Below, one piece after another: positions 7,736 through 16,616 of a stretch of DNA of 63,147 bases. This DNA is from Desulfobulbaceae bacterium (GTDB lineage Bacteria; Desulfobacterota; Desulfobulbia; Desulfobulbales; Desulfobulbaceae). Each line of letters starts with the position of its first letter. The first letter of the stretch is position 1. Below the pieces are notes generated by a model, which made no database searches, was not told where the DNA came from, and worked only from the letters and a program-made list of their open reading frames with translations. A program made the position numbers and the translations under genes. Location: NCBI GenBank assembly GCA_011391865.1, contig JAABPV010000054.1, positions 1-63,147 on the forward strand, in the 5' to 3' direction.

Positions 7736-8848
7736 TCACGCGCTGTTAGCTGTCGCGAAATGGAGCAGCTCATTTACACTGAGAGCTGTGCTGCTGTTGC
7801 GGAGCTGCTGGGTCAGCCGCCGGATTTCATGCTCATTATAGCGCAGGCCGTGCTTTTCCAGCTGAAGCGCCACGGCCCGGAAGCCGGTTTTCGCCCCGAA
7901 GCGCAGGCTGCGCTTGCCGCCGACCCGCTCCGGCGCATACGGCTCGTAGGTCTCTGGGCAGACAGACAGGCCGTGCTGGTGCAGGCCGGTCTCGCAGGTG
8001 AAGATCTCCGCGCCGACAAGGGGATGGCTGGCCGCGATGCTCCTGCCACTGGCTTTGGCCACCATCTGGCAGAGTGCAGGCAGGTGCTCAGGCTTATAGC
8101 GGCGGTCGCCCTGCACTAAGGCAAGATAGCCTGCGGCCTCTTCCAAACGGCAGCACCCTGCCCGCTCGCCAAGGCCAAGTACGGTTGCGTCAAGGCTCGT
8201 TGCGCCTGCCTCTAAGGCGGCGATGGAATTCGCTGTGGCCATGCCGAAGTCATTGTGGCAATGCACGCCCACTGGCAGGCTGACCGCGCCTGTCACGGCC
8301 TGCACCAGCGTGGCGATGCTGCCCGGTGAGCAGATACCGACCGTATCTGCCAGACGGACGCGCTCTGCCCCGCTGGCTGCGGCAATCGTGGCCAGCTCGA
8401 TGATAAAGTCCAGCTCGGCCCGCGAGGCATCTTCCAGCCCGACAGAAATGTGCGCAATGCCCAGCGACAAGGCCAGCCGGACAGAGTGCGCCAGCGTCTG
8501 CCGCGCCCAGCTGCGGTCTTTGCGCAGCCGCTCGGCAAGGTGGCGGTCAGAGGCGGGCAACGAGAGCGAGAGCAGATCGGGACGGCAGGCAGCGGCAAAG
8601 GCGATGTCCTCATCCTTGCAGCGGCACCAGAGCGCAAGCCGACAGCTATCGCCAACGATGGCGCGGGCTTTCTCGGTCAGCTCCGGCAGCCAGCCATGCA
8701 GCGGCGAGGCCGTGCCCAGCTCGATCTCGTCCACACCGGCCTTCTTCAGCCACGCGACTATGGCCAGCTTGACCGCAGGCGTGAAGTTCACGCCCGGCGC
8801 CTGCGCTCCTTCGCGCAGGGTGGTGTCTATGATGTGCGGATGGTTCAT
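7736..8848 (-). CDS. nifV: Homocitrate synthase NifV
   Basis: Condenses acetyl-CoA with 2-oxoglutarate to homocitrate, the organic ligand of the nitrogenase iron-molybdenum cofactor. 370 aa of the DRE-TIM metallolyase fold: IDTTLREGAQAPGV at the N-terminus (active-site Arg and metal Asp), the GLGERAG loop and the metal ligands HCHNDFGMA near residue 197. The divergent homologues (isopropylmalate, citramalate and Re-citrate synthases) share these motifs; the NifV call rests on the adjacent nifA. TAAGG precedes the ATG closely. An NifA-like site and a sigma-54-like promoter lie upstream. Confidence 0.88.
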   Translation of the reverse strand: MNHPHIIDTTLREGAQAPGVNFTPAVKLAIVAWLKKAGVDEIELGTASPLHGWLPELTEKARAIVGDSCRLALWCRCKDEDIAFAAACRPDLLSLSLPASDRHLAERLRKDRSWARQTLAHSVRLALSLGIAHISVGLEDASRAELDFIIELATIAAASGAERVRLADTVGICSPGSIATLVQAVTGAVSLPVGVHCHNDFGMATANSIAALEAGATSLDATVLGLGERAGCCRLEEAAGYLALVQGDRRYKPEHLPALCQMVAKASGRSIAASHPLVGAEIFTCETGLHQHGLSVCPETYEPYAPERVGGKRSLRFGAKTGFRAVALQLEKHGLRYNEHEIRRLTQQLRNSSTALSVNELLHFATANSA

Positions 8849-8916
8849 GCCTTACTTGGCTAAGAGGATGATGCTGACAAAAACGGCACTATACAGTAAG
8901 AGAGTATTCAAAAGAT

Positions 8917-8932
8917 GTGCCAAGTTGGACAA
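8917..8932. promoter_or_regulatory. NifA upstream activating sequence (TGT-N10-ACA)
   Basis: TGT GCCAAGTTGG ACA matches the NifA binding consensus exactly. It lies 69 bp upstream of nifV. Relative to the sigma-54-like element at 9011-9026 it is downstream, an unusual order for an activator site, so it may serve repression, a second promoter, or be a chance match. Confidence 0.45.
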
Positions 8933-9010
8933 ATTCGACATGCCCAGTGCCGTGACATTGAAATCACAGGGTTGCAGCGACAGAGATAAGAGGTGCAGAC
9001 GGCCGCTTAT

Positions 9011-9026
9011 TGCAACTTTGTCACCT
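9011..9026 (-). promoter_or_regulatory. Sigma-54-like promoter reading toward nifV
   Basis: On the minus strand AGGTGACAAAGTTGCA has the essential GG-N10-GC spacing (GG at 9025-9024, GC at 9013-9012) and TTGC at the -12 element. Transcription would begin near 9000, leaving a leader of about 150 nt before nifV. The -24 element deviates from TGGCAC. Confidence 0.45.
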
Positions 9027-9087
9027 TTGCGCCAAAATAGCCGACAAAATTGTCCTGCCCTCTATCAGCCCTCAGTCATTGATGCTG

Positions 9088-9117
9088 TTGACAGGAGCGC
9101 CGCCTGCGCGGTACAGT
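9088..9117 (+). promoter_or_regulatory. Sigma-70-type promoter for the 9205 gene
   Basis: A perfect -35 TTGACA (9088-9093) is followed after 18 bp by TACAGT (9112-9117). The start codon at 9205 lies about 80 nt downstream. The rest of the 356-bp nifV-to-9205 gap shows nothing else beyond the nif-type sites. Confidence 0.5.
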
Positions 9118-9204
9118 GTGGTGCGCAGCTAAGTGTCCGGCTGGAGCAGGAAAGAGCGTCTGCTCCGCCGTCCCTTCTCATCCGCCGCCGCATCATCAGC
9201 CGTC

Positions 9205-10086
9205 ATGAACATTCTCATCTCCGGCGCGTCCGGCCTTGTGGGCCGCGAGCTGACGCAGTCTCTGACCAAGCAGGGCCATCACGTCACCGCACTGAGCCGC
9301 GATCCCTGCGTCTTGCCTTTCTGGGACATCCAGCGGCAGGTTGTCGGCCTGCCATTGCAGCAGCACGTTGACGCAGTCATCCATTTGGCCGGGGAAAGCG
9401 TCTCTGGTGGCTGCTGGACAGCAGAGCGCAAGGAGCGCATCCGGCGCAGCAGGGTGGACGGCACCCGCCTGCTGGCTGAGTTCTTCGCCGCTGCCAAGCA
9501 GAAGCCGAAGCTGATCATCGCTGCCTCGGCAGTCGGCTATTACGGCGACCAAGGCGATGAGGAACTGACTGAGGCCAGCCCGGCAGGCAGAGGCTTTCTT
9601 GCCGAGGTAGCGCAAGACTGGGAGGCGGCACTCCAGCCTGCGGCGGAGGCGGGCATCCGCACCGTCAGTGCCCGCTTCGGTATAGTCCTCAGCTCGTCTG
9701 GCGGTGCGCTGGCCAAGATGCTGCCGCCGTTCAAGCTGGGCATGGGCGGTGTGCTGGGCAGCGGCAGACAGTGGATGAGCTGGATCAGCCTGAACGAGGT
9801 GTCCTCGGTCATCAGCCACCTTCTTGCGCATGAAGCGCTGTCCGGCCCGGTCAACCTCACGTCTCCCTTTCCAGTCACCAACAGAGAATTCACGCAGAGC
9901 TTGGCCAAAGCTCTCCGCCGCCCTGCCTTCCTGCCTGCGCCGCGCTTCCTGCTGGAAACACTCTTCGGCGACATGGCCAGAGAGCTGCTCCTTGCCAGCG
10001 CAAAGGTCAGGCCCGCCAAGCTGCTGGAGTCTGGCTATGTCTTCCGTGAGCCGGAGCTGGCCGCTGTCCTGCGCGGCCTGCTCTGA
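9205..10086 (+). CDS. TIGR01777/YfcH-family NAD(P)-dependent epimerase-like protein
   Basis: 293-aa extended SDR protein. The N-terminal dinucleotide-binding motif is ISGASGLVGREL (GxxGxxG, residues 4-15). The family's SAVGYYGDQGDE with the active-site Tyr replaces the usual YxxxK region. The C-terminal helices (ANREFTQSLAKALRRP-like, residues about 228-260) match the DUF1731 domain of this family. The physiological substrate of YfcH proteins is not known. An in-frame start at 9133 exists, but the conserved domain begins at the ATG at 9205. Confidence 0.88.
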   Translation: MNILISGASGLVGRELTQSLTKQGHHVTALSRDPCVLPFWDIQRQVVGLPLQQHVDAVIHLAGESVSGGCWTAERKERIRRSRVDGTRLLAEFFAAAKQKPKLIIAASAVGYYGDQGDEELTEASPAGRGFLAEVAQDWEAALQPAAEAGIRTVSARFGIVLSSSGGALAKMLPPFKLGMGGVLGSGRQWMSWISLNEVSSVISHLLAHEALSGPVNLTSPFPVTNREFTQSLAKALRRPAFLPAPRFLLETLFGDMARELLLASAKVRPAKLLESGYVFREPELAAVLRGLL

Positions 10087-10107
10087 TCCCTTCCATATGA
10101 GAACGCC

Positions 10108-11889
10108 ATGAGCCGCCCTGATCCGGTTGCTGAGTTCTACATCAAGCACCTGCCCGGCGCCAAGCTGAAGAACAGCTATCTCACTGCCCCTTGCCCCTTC
10201 TGCAAAGAGCAGGGCAAGAGCAGCGCAACCACGCCGCGTCTGCTCGTTGTGGCGATCAACCCGGAAAGTGCCTTTCACGGCTACTACCGCTGTCTGCACC
10301 GCTGCGTGGCGGGCGGCTTTCCCCTCCATTTCGCCCGCCAGAGCCGCATCAACCTGAACCTCGCGCCCGGCTTCGACCCTGACCGCGACTACATGACGGT
10401 CAAGATCAATTACCCGCCCAAGAACATCAACACAGAAGTGATCAGTTTCATGGAGAAGATGACCGCTGATCTCTTTATCCGCTTTGCCAGCCAGGGCATC
10501 TCCAAGGCGGTGCTGGAGGAGATGCGCATCGGCTTCAACGGTCGCTATTTAGTCTATCCGTATTTCCAAGAGGACGGCAACTGCTACGCGGCCCGCTGCG
10601 TGCACCCCGAACGGCCTGATGATTTCTTCTGGCACGGCAACGAGGACTTCTCCGCGCCGAGCTTCCGCATCTTCAACAAGCAGGAGATCATGCGCTGCGA
10701 GAACGGCAGCCTGGTCATCGTTGAAGGCGAGGACAACCTGCTTGCCCTGCGCCAGCTCGGCCTGCCCGGCATCGCCGTGGTCTCCGCGTCGGATCTGGCG
10801 CATTTAGATGCGGAACGGCTGGCGTGGGTGCGGATCGTCTTTGTCTGTGTCAGCAAAAGTCCTGAATCAGAGGCGGCAGCGCGGGATTTCGCCGAGCGGC
10901 TGGGCTTCAAGGTGCGGATGATACGCTGGCCGGACTCCGCGCCTAAGCAGTACTGCCTGACCAAAATGGCCGCCGAGCTGGGCGATGGCTTCCAGAAGGC
11001 GGTTTTCAATCTGATCAAGGAGGCAAAGTCCTTCTCGCCCTTCAGCTCGCCGGAGCGGGAATTCCTTCATTTTGAAGAGCAGCTCCGCCGCGACAGCGGC
11101 GACGGTGCTGCGGCCATGCGCTCCGGCTTTCCCAAGTTGGACAAGGTCTTAGGCGGAATGCACGGGATCAGTATCATGGGCGGCCTGCCCAAGGCAGGCA
11201 AGTCCTGCTTCTTCATCCAGATTGCCAGCGAGATGGCCCGCCGCAAGATTCCGGTGATTTACTACGATTTCGAGAATGGCCGTCAGAAAATCTACCAACG
11301 CACCTTCTGCCGCTTGAGCAAGCTCTCTGTCGATCAAATCCGCTACGGCGAGCTGAACGAGGAGGAGGCCAGCAGGCTGAAAGCAGCCAAAGCCGAGCTG
11401 CAAAAACTCCTGCCTTGGCTGCGGGTAGTGACAGACCGCAGGCTGACCCCGGAGCTGATGCGCAGCCACATTGATTTTCTCCGCCATGAGTGCAATTCTG
11501 ACTACATCATGGTGGTGATCGACAGTCTGCACAAGCTGCCTTTCAAGGACTTCGCCGAGCGGCGCACCGGCATTGACGCTTGGCTACGCCAGCTGGAGGC
11601 TCTCCGTGATGAATTCAACGCCTCTTTCCTTGTCGTCTCTGAACTGACCCGCCGCGAGGATGGAAAATACGATCAGCAGCCGCAGCTCGGTGCCTTCAAA
11701 GGCTCCGGCGACATTGAATATTCCGCCGACAACGCGATGGTACTGCTGCCGCAGTGGGATCCCTTCAACCGTGAGCCTGCCGAGCTGCGCCGCAACGACC
11801 TCTGGCTGGTGGCCAGCCGCGAGCGCAGTCCGGGCCTCATCGCCAGCTATCAGCTAGATTATCCCTACTGGGGCTTCGTGGAGAGGTAG
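10108..11889 (+). CDS. Phage-type primase-helicase with a degenerate Toprim site
   Basis: 593 aa in the order of T7 gp4-like proteins: zinc ribbon (C29-P-F-C32 ... C62-L-H-R-C66), Toprim-like region with the catalytic Glu in IVEGEDN (E206), then a RecA/DnaB-type ATPase with Walker A GLPKAGKS (359-366), YYDFENG and Walker B VVIDSLHK. The second Toprim motif, normally DxD, reads FVCVSKS near residue 246, so the metal site looks lost and primase chemistry is doubtful; the helicase half looks intact. No phage genes surround it. It follows the SDR gene by 21 bp and may be a domesticated replication or repair ATPase. Confidence 0.8.
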   Translation: MSRPDPVAEFYIKHLPGAKLKNSYLTAPCPFCKEQGKSSATTPRLLVVAINPESAFHGYYRCLHRCVAGGFPLHFARQSRINLNLAPGFDPDRDYMTVKINYPPKNINTEVISFMEKMTADLFIRFASQGISKAVLEEMRIGFNGRYLVYPYFQEDGNCYAARCVHPERPDDFFWHGNEDFSAPSFRIFNKQEIMRCENGSLVIVEGEDNLLALRQLGLPGIAVVSASDLAHLDAERLAWVRIVFVCVSKSPESEAAARDFAERLGFKVRMIRWPDSAPKQYCLTKMAAELGDGFQKAVFNLIKEAKSFSPFSSPEREFLHFEEQLRRDSGDGAAAMRSGFPKLDKVLGGMHGISIMGGLPKAGKSCFFIQIASEMARRKIPVIYYDFENGRQKIYQRTFCRLSKLSVDQIRYGELNEEEASRLKAAKAELQKLLPWLRVVTDRRLTPELMRSHIDFLRHECNSDYIMVVIDSLHKLPFKDFAERRTGIDAWLRQLEALRDEFNASFLVVSELTRREDGKYDQQPQLGAFKGSGDIEYSADNAMVLLPQWDPFNREPAELRRNDLWLVASRERSPGLIASYQLDYPYWGFVER

Positions 11890-11906
11890 GCGGTTTTTTG
11901 CTGACT

Positions 11907-13907
11907 ATGAACAAGCTCAATTATATCCAAGGCGTTGATGGCCTGCGTGCGGCGGCGGTGCTGGCCGTGCTGCTGTTTCACCTTAATCCGGCTATGCTGC
12001 CGGGCGGCTTCTCCGGGGTTGACATCTTTTTTGTCATCTCTGGCTATGTGGTGAGCGCGTCGCTGCTCCGTCATGCCGACTCTCATTTCCTTCAATTCGC
12101 AGGCAGTTTTTACGCCAGAAGAATCCTCAGAATCTTTCCTGCCCTGATTGTTTGTCTGCTTTTCTCCAGCCTTGCAGCCTCGCTTTTCATTCCCGCCTCT
12201 TGGCTGAGTCAGACCAACAGCAAAACTGCGCTGGCCGCCCTTTTTGGCCTTGGCAATTTTGCTCTCATCATGTTCAATGACAGCTATTTTTCACCACGAA
12301 CTGATTTCAATCCCTTCACGCACACGTGGTCGCTTGGTGTTGAAGAACAGTTTTACCTGCTCTTTCCGGTAATCTTTTTTGTCTGGATGAAATACCGCAG
12401 CAGAGGAGGATTGATTGGCGCGGCAGACCGGCACTTGCTTGCGGTTCTGCTGCTTCTGTCCTTGGCCTATGCTGCCTATGCAACATCAATAACACCTGAT
12501 GCCGCTTTTTATCTGCTGCCTGCCAGATTCTGGGAACTGGCGGCAGGAGCTTTTTTGCTGCAACTTCATTGGCAGGGCAAGATGATGCCCCGCTCTTCGC
12601 TGGAGACAAATCTGTATCTTGCCGCCGGAGTCTTGCTCATTGGTGCCGGATTTATTCTTTCCGATAAAAAAGCCTTTCCTTTTCCTTGGGCGGTTCTGCC
12701 TGTCTGCGGCACGGTCAGTTTGATTTCCGGTCTGTTGGGCCACCAAACTGAAACGAAGCCGTTTGTCAAACAGCTACTTGAATCATCAGTCGTTGTTTAT
12801 ATTGGCAAGATTTCCTACTCCTTGTATCTCTGGCACTGGCCCGTGTATGTGCTGCTCCGCTGGACCAGCGGTCTGCAAACTGCGGCAGAATACTGCCTTG
12901 CAATCACCTGTTCTTTACTGTTCGCTATCTGCTCATACCATTTTATTGAGCAACCTTTCAGAACCGCAAAAATTCGCAGCGCGTATCCAGCCAAACAGAT
13001 CATCCGTGCTGGACTTGCCGCGATAACCGCCGCTTTTGTTTTTGCAGGAGCGATTTTCGCGGCGCAACCGCTGATTAGCCTCAGTGTCACTAAAGACAGA
13101 AAAACATGGTATCCAAATCCTTGGCCAGAGGAAAAAACAGATGCGGAGAAAATTTTTACGGATAGGAAAATTTTTGCCATAGGGGATTCGCATGCAGGAG
13201 CATATTCGACCATGCTACAAAAATTTTCTGACGAGCATGGAGCGAAAATAATAAACATGTCTGCGGCTGGATGCGGCATCGCAAATCTTCTTAAGCCAAA
13301 AATAGCCAAGGGAAAACGATGCGCCGATGTGTTTGACAGCTATCTTGATGAAATAAAGGAAACAGCATCAGAGGGAGACATCGTTTTCTTCGCCTCTTTG
13401 CGGATGAACAGGCTCTGTGACCAATGGGAAATTTTCCAAAAGGAAGAAGTTATCAAGAGTCAGCAGGCTGAAAATGCGTTGCAAGCATACGAAGCAGCAC
13501 TTGTTGAAACAGAAATAATAATAAAGCGGCTCAATGCACTGCGCCTAAATGTCATTATTGACGCGCCAAAACCTATATTCGCATCACCAGCCTTCCGCTG
13601 TTCTGACTGGTTTAATAAAGATAATCCAGTCTGCTCCGCTGGGTTCGCGATGGATCGAAATTTCCTGATAGAGCATCGCCAGCCCGTTATGAACTCGCTA
13701 TCATCACTGTCTGCACAGTTTCCAGATCTGACCGTGTGGGATCCATTTCCAATTCTTTGCGATGCGGGAGCAACTTGTTCAGCTTTTGATCCTCAAAGCG
13801 GACAGCCTCTTTTTTTTGACGGAGATCATTTAAGCGCACACGGCAACAGATTACTATATCCTTCTTTTGCATCGTTGATACGATCAATATGGATTGCTGA
13901 TCAATAG
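11907..13907 (+). CDS. Membrane O-acyltransferase with SGNH domain (OafA/YrhL type)
   Basis: 666 aa. Residues 1-370 are the polytopic acyltransferase-3 domain: GVDGLRAAAVLAVLLFH at the start, RILRIFPAL, and the TWSLGVEEQFYLLFP signature. The C-terminal third is a periplasmic SGNH hydrolase-like domain with FAIGDSHAG near residue 427 and the terminal DHLSAHG that supplies the catalytic Asp-His. Such proteins acetylate LPS O-antigen or other surface sugars. DNA from about 13100 to the stop is markedly AT-richer than the membrane half, so the SGNH part may have a separate history. The ATG at 11907 is preferred over an in-frame TTG at 11898. Confidence 0.88.
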   Translation: MNKLNYIQGVDGLRAAAVLAVLLFHLNPAMLPGGFSGVDIFFVISGYVVSASLLRHADSHFLQFAGSFYARRILRIFPALIVCLLFSSLAASLFIPASWLSQTNSKTALAALFGLGNFALIMFNDSYFSPRTDFNPFTHTWSLGVEEQFYLLFPVIFFVWMKYRSRGGLIGAADRHLLAVLLLLSLAYAAYATSITPDAAFYLLPARFWELAAGAFLLQLHWQGKMMPRSSLETNLYLAAGVLLIGAGFILSDKKAFPFPWAVLPVCGTVSLISGLLGHQTETKPFVKQLLESSVVVYIGKISYSLYLWHWPVYVLLRWTSGLQTAAEYCLAITCSLLFAICSYHFIEQPFRTAKIRSAYPAKQIIRAGLAAITAAFVFAGAIFAAQPLISLSVTKDRKTWYPNPWPEEKTDAEKIFTDRKIFAIGDSHAGAYSTMLQKFSDEHGAKIINMSAAGCGIANLLKPKIAKGKRCADVFDSYLDEIKETASEGDIVFFASLRMNRLCDQWEIFQKEEVIKSQQAENALQAYEAALVETEIIIKRLNALRLNVIIDAPKPIFASPAFRCSDWFNKDNPVCSAGFAMDRNFLIEHRQPVMNSLSSLSAQFPDLTVWDPFPILCDAGATCSAFDPQSGQPLFFDGDHLSAHGNRLLYPSFASLIRSIWIADQ

Positions 13908-13945
13908 AGAATCTGAGACATTTTCCACCACCGTGGTGAGGTCAT

Positions 13946-14659
13946 ATGCGGAAAACTGTCATGACCGCCAGCGCGGTGCTTTGTTTGATTTTCGTTTCCG
14001 CCGCTCATGAAGCCGGAGCCGTGACTGCTGACGACATCCTGCCGCTGATCGGGCCAAATGATGTGCATTTTGCGGCGCACCAAGAGGACGAGGAGAAGGC
14101 TGTGCAGCTCTGCGCTCAGGGCAGCTATTCTGAGGCGGAGGTGCTGTTCCAGCGGCTTCTGTCGGTCAAGGAAAACATGCTCGGCGCAGATCATCCAGAG
14201 CTGATTTCCGTGTTGGATAATTTCGCTTGGTGTTTTTTCAAACAGAGACGGCACGCGCAGGCGGCGGTCTTGTTCAAACGCATTTTGGCCATCGAAGAGC
14301 ACGTGCTGTGCAAGGATTATCCCGGTTTGGCCAACACATTGGACAACTTGGCCGCTGTGGCGGTCGAGCAGGGAAGCTACGAGGAGGCTGAATCCCTTTA
14401 CCGCCGAGCTTTGGCGGTGCGCGAGAAAACTCTGGGTAAAATCCATCTTGACGTGGCGACATCGCTGAACAATTTGGCTGTGCTGCATCATGTGCGGAAC
14501 CGCGCGGCGGATGCAGTCCCCCTACTGCGCCGAGCCTTGGCCATTCTCAAAAAGCAGCTTCCTGCCGGGCATCCTAAACTGAAGCTGTATCAGAAAAATT
14601 ACGACGAGCTGCGGAAACGGCAGAAGCAGGAGCGGCGGCAGCTTCAGGAAAGCGGCTGA
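13946..14659 (+). CDS. Exported TPR-repeat protein
   Basis: 237 aa with a signal peptide (MRKTVMTASAVLCLIFVSAA, cleavage probably before HEAGA or VTADD) followed by about four 42-residue TPRs of kinesin-light-chain type (LLSVKENMLGADHPELISVLDN; LAIEEHVLCKDYPGLANTLDN; LAVREKTLGKIHLDVATSLNN). The C-terminus is Lys/Arg/Gln-rich. It is probably a periplasmic protein-protein scaffold. GTGAGG lies 6 nt upstream of the ATG. The short gap upstream contains the dyad ACCACCGTGGT. Confidence 0.82.
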   Translation: MRKTVMTASAVLCLIFVSAAHEAGAVTADDILPLIGPNDVHFAAHQEDEEKAVQLCAQGSYSEAEVLFQRLLSVKENMLGADHPELISVLDNFAWCFFKQRRHAQAAVLFKRILAIEEHVLCKDYPGLANTLDNLAAVAVEQGSYEEAESLYRRALAVREKTLGKIHLDVATSLNNLAVLHHVRNRAADAVPLLRRALAILKKQLPAGHPKLKLYQKNYDELRKRQKQERRQLQESG

Positions 14660-14712
14660 GCCGCCGCAGTCGGAACTTCGCCTGCGCAAAACCTTGACAG
14701 AGCATTCCTCAG

Positions 14713-14792
14713 TTGCCGAACCTGCTGTTTTTGTGTTATGATGCGGCCCTAAAGAGAGCAGCAGTCTGCCGCCTGTCATGTCTGTGGCGGCA
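14713..14792 (+). promoter_or_regulatory. purDE promoter and leader stem-loop
   Basis: TTGCCG (14713-14718), an 18-bp spacer and TATGAT (14737-14742) form a plausible sigma-70 promoter. The leader holds a 7-bp stem, TGCCGCC (14767-14773) with GGCGGCA (14786-14792). It does not resemble a purine riboswitch core, so no regulatory mechanism is claimed. Confidence 0.45.
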
Positions 14793-14822
14793 ATCGCGTA
14801 AACACCCAGCAAGGAGGTTTTG

Positions 14823-16616
14823 ATGAAGGTTCTGGTCATCGGTTCAGGCGGCAGAGAACATGCCCTAGTCTGGAAATTGAGCCAGTCGGAGAAAATGAAG
14901 GCCATCTACTGCGCCCCTGGCAATGCCGGAATACGGAAGCTGGCTACCTGCGTCAAGATCGCGGCGGACGATGTGGACGGGCTGCTCGACTTTGCCATCA
15001 GGGAAAGCATCTGTCTGACTGTGGTCGGGCCAGAAAGTGCGCTCGCCGCAGGCATTGTGGACCGTTTTCAGGCTAAAGACCTGCGCATCTTCGGCCCGAC
15101 CGCAGCGGCGGCGGAGCTGGAGGGCAGCAAGGTCTTCTGTAAGGATTTTCTCAAGAAATACAATATTCCGACAGCTGAATACGAGACCTTTGACCGGCCC
15201 GACCCAGCCAAACGCTTCATTGACAAGATCGGTGCTCCCTGCGTGGTCAAGGCCGACGGCTTAGCCGCAGGCAAGGGCGTGATGGTCTGCCAGACCAAGA
15301 CCGAAGCCAAGCAGGCGGTTGACTTGATCATGAAAGATCGGGCCTTTGGCGAGGCAGGCAGCCGGGTGGTGGTCGAGGAGTTCCTTTCCGGCGAGGAGGC
15401 CTCCTTCATCGCCTTTGTGGACGGCGAGAACGTCCTGCCGCTGCCCTCGTCGCAAGATCACAAGGCGATCTTCGAGGGCGACCGAGGGCCGAACACCGGC
15501 GGCATGGGGGCCTATTCGCCCGCGCCAGTGCTGGATGATTCCATGACCATGCGAGTGATGAACGAGGTCATGCTGCCCGCCGTGCGCGGCATGGCTGCGG
15601 AAGGCCGCCCGTACAAAGGGATGCTCTACGCGGGCCTGATGATTGAGGGCGAGAAAATCAATGTCTTGGAGTTCAACTGCCGTTTCGGCGACCCGGAATG
15701 CCAGCCCCTGCTGATGCGCTTGCAGACCGATTTGATTGATATATTTGAAAAGGCTATTGACGGCGCACTGGACGAAATCGAGCTGGAAATTGACCCGCGC
15801 CCGGCGGTCTGCGTGGTCATGGCCTCGGAGGGCTATCCGGGCAGCTACAAGGCGGGCAAGCCGATCACCGGCTTGGTCAATGCGGCCAAGCTGAAAGATG
15901 TCATGGTGTTCCACGCTGGCACGACCATCGAAAACCAGACCACCCTGACAGCAGGCGGGCGAGTCCTCGGCGTGACGGCAATGGACATCTCCATCGCCAA
16001 GGCCATCGAGCGGGCCTATAAGGCTGTGGATAAAATCAAATGGAAGGGCAGCTACTTCCGCCGCGACATCGGTCACCGTGCCCTGCGCCGTCTCCAAAAG
16101 CACACCGGCCCGGCAGTGAGCATCGTCATGGGGTCAGACTCCGACTTGCCGGTGATGCAGGCGGCGGCGGATTTCCTCACCAGCGTCGGCATCAAGCACG
16201 AAATGCTCATTTCCTCAGCACACCGCACCCCGGAGCAGACTGCCGAGTACGCCCGCACCGCAGCCCGGCGCGGCCTGAAGATCATCATCGCCGGGGCAGG
16301 CATGTCCGCGCATCTGGCCGGGGTGATTGCCGCGCACACCACGCTGCCGGTGATCGGCGTGCCGATAGACGCTTCACCGCTCAACGGTCTTGATGCACTA
16401 CTTTCAACCGTGCAGATGCCGCCCGGCATCCCGGTGGCGACGATGGGCATCGGTAAATCAGGGGCCAAAAACGCGGCGGTGCTCGCAGCCCGGATTCTCG
16501 CCATTAACGATCAGGAAATCAGCGAGGCCCTGCGCCAGTTCGTCCAAGAGATGGAGGAGCAAGTCGCAGCGAAAAATCTGGCCCTCCAGCAGGCCAAGGG
16601 CCAGACAAGCGCGTGA
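14823..16616 (+). CDS. purD-purE: PurD-PurE fusion: GAR synthetase and AIR mutase
   Basis: 597-aa bifunctional enzyme of purine synthesis. Residues 1 to about 425 are phosphoribosylamine-glycine ligase (ATP-grasp): KVLVIGSGGREHALVWKL, VVKADGLAAGKGV, FEGDRGPNTGGMGAYSP, EFNCRFGDPE. Residues from about 432 are N5-CAIR mutase (class I PurE): VMGSDSDLPVMQAA, ISSAHRTPE, AGAGMSAHLAGVIAAHT and PVIGVPI. The enzymes catalyse steps 2 and 6 (or 6b) of the pathway, so they are not consecutive; a fusion would coordinate amounts rather than channel substrate. AAGGAGG lies 5 nt upstream of the ATG. The stop overlaps tsaC. Confidence 0.96.
   Translation: MKVLVIGSGGREHALVWKLSQSEKMKAIYCAPGNAGIRKLATCVKIAADDVDGLLDFAIRESICLTVVGPESALAAGIVDRFQAKDLRIFGPTAAAAELEGSKVFCKDFLKKYNIPTAEYETFDRPDPAKRFIDKIGAPCVVKADGLAAGKGVMVCQTKTEAKQAVDLIMKDRAFGEAGSRVVVEEFLSGEEASFIAFVDGENVLPLPSSQDHKAIFEGDRGPNTGGMGAYSPAPVLDDSMTMRVMNEVMLPAVRGMAAEGRPYKGMLYAGLMIEGEKINVLEFNCRFGDPECQPLLMRLQTDLIDIFEKAIDGALDEIELEIDPRPAVCVVMASEGYPGSYKAGKPITGLVNAAKLKDVMVFHAGTTIENQTTLTAGGRVLGVTAMDISIAKAIERAYKAVDKIKWKGSYFRRDIGHRALRRLQKHTGPAVSIVMGSDSDLPVMQAAADFLTSVGIKHEMLISSAHRTPEQTAEYARTAARRGLKIIIAGAGMSAHLAGVIAAHTTLPVIGVPIDASPLNGLDALLSTVQMPPGIPVATMGIGKSGAKNAAVLAARILAINDQEISEALRQFVQEMEEQVAAKNLALQQAKGQTSA

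Noticed and set aside
8223-9371. Long plus-strand frame of 382 codons across nifV
   Set aside because: Antisense to nifV and running into the yfcH-like gene in another frame; Ser/Arg/Ala-rich shadow composition.
15261-16103. 280-codon minus-strand frame inside purDE
   Set aside because: Complement of a conserved enzyme gene, His-rich by codon bias only.
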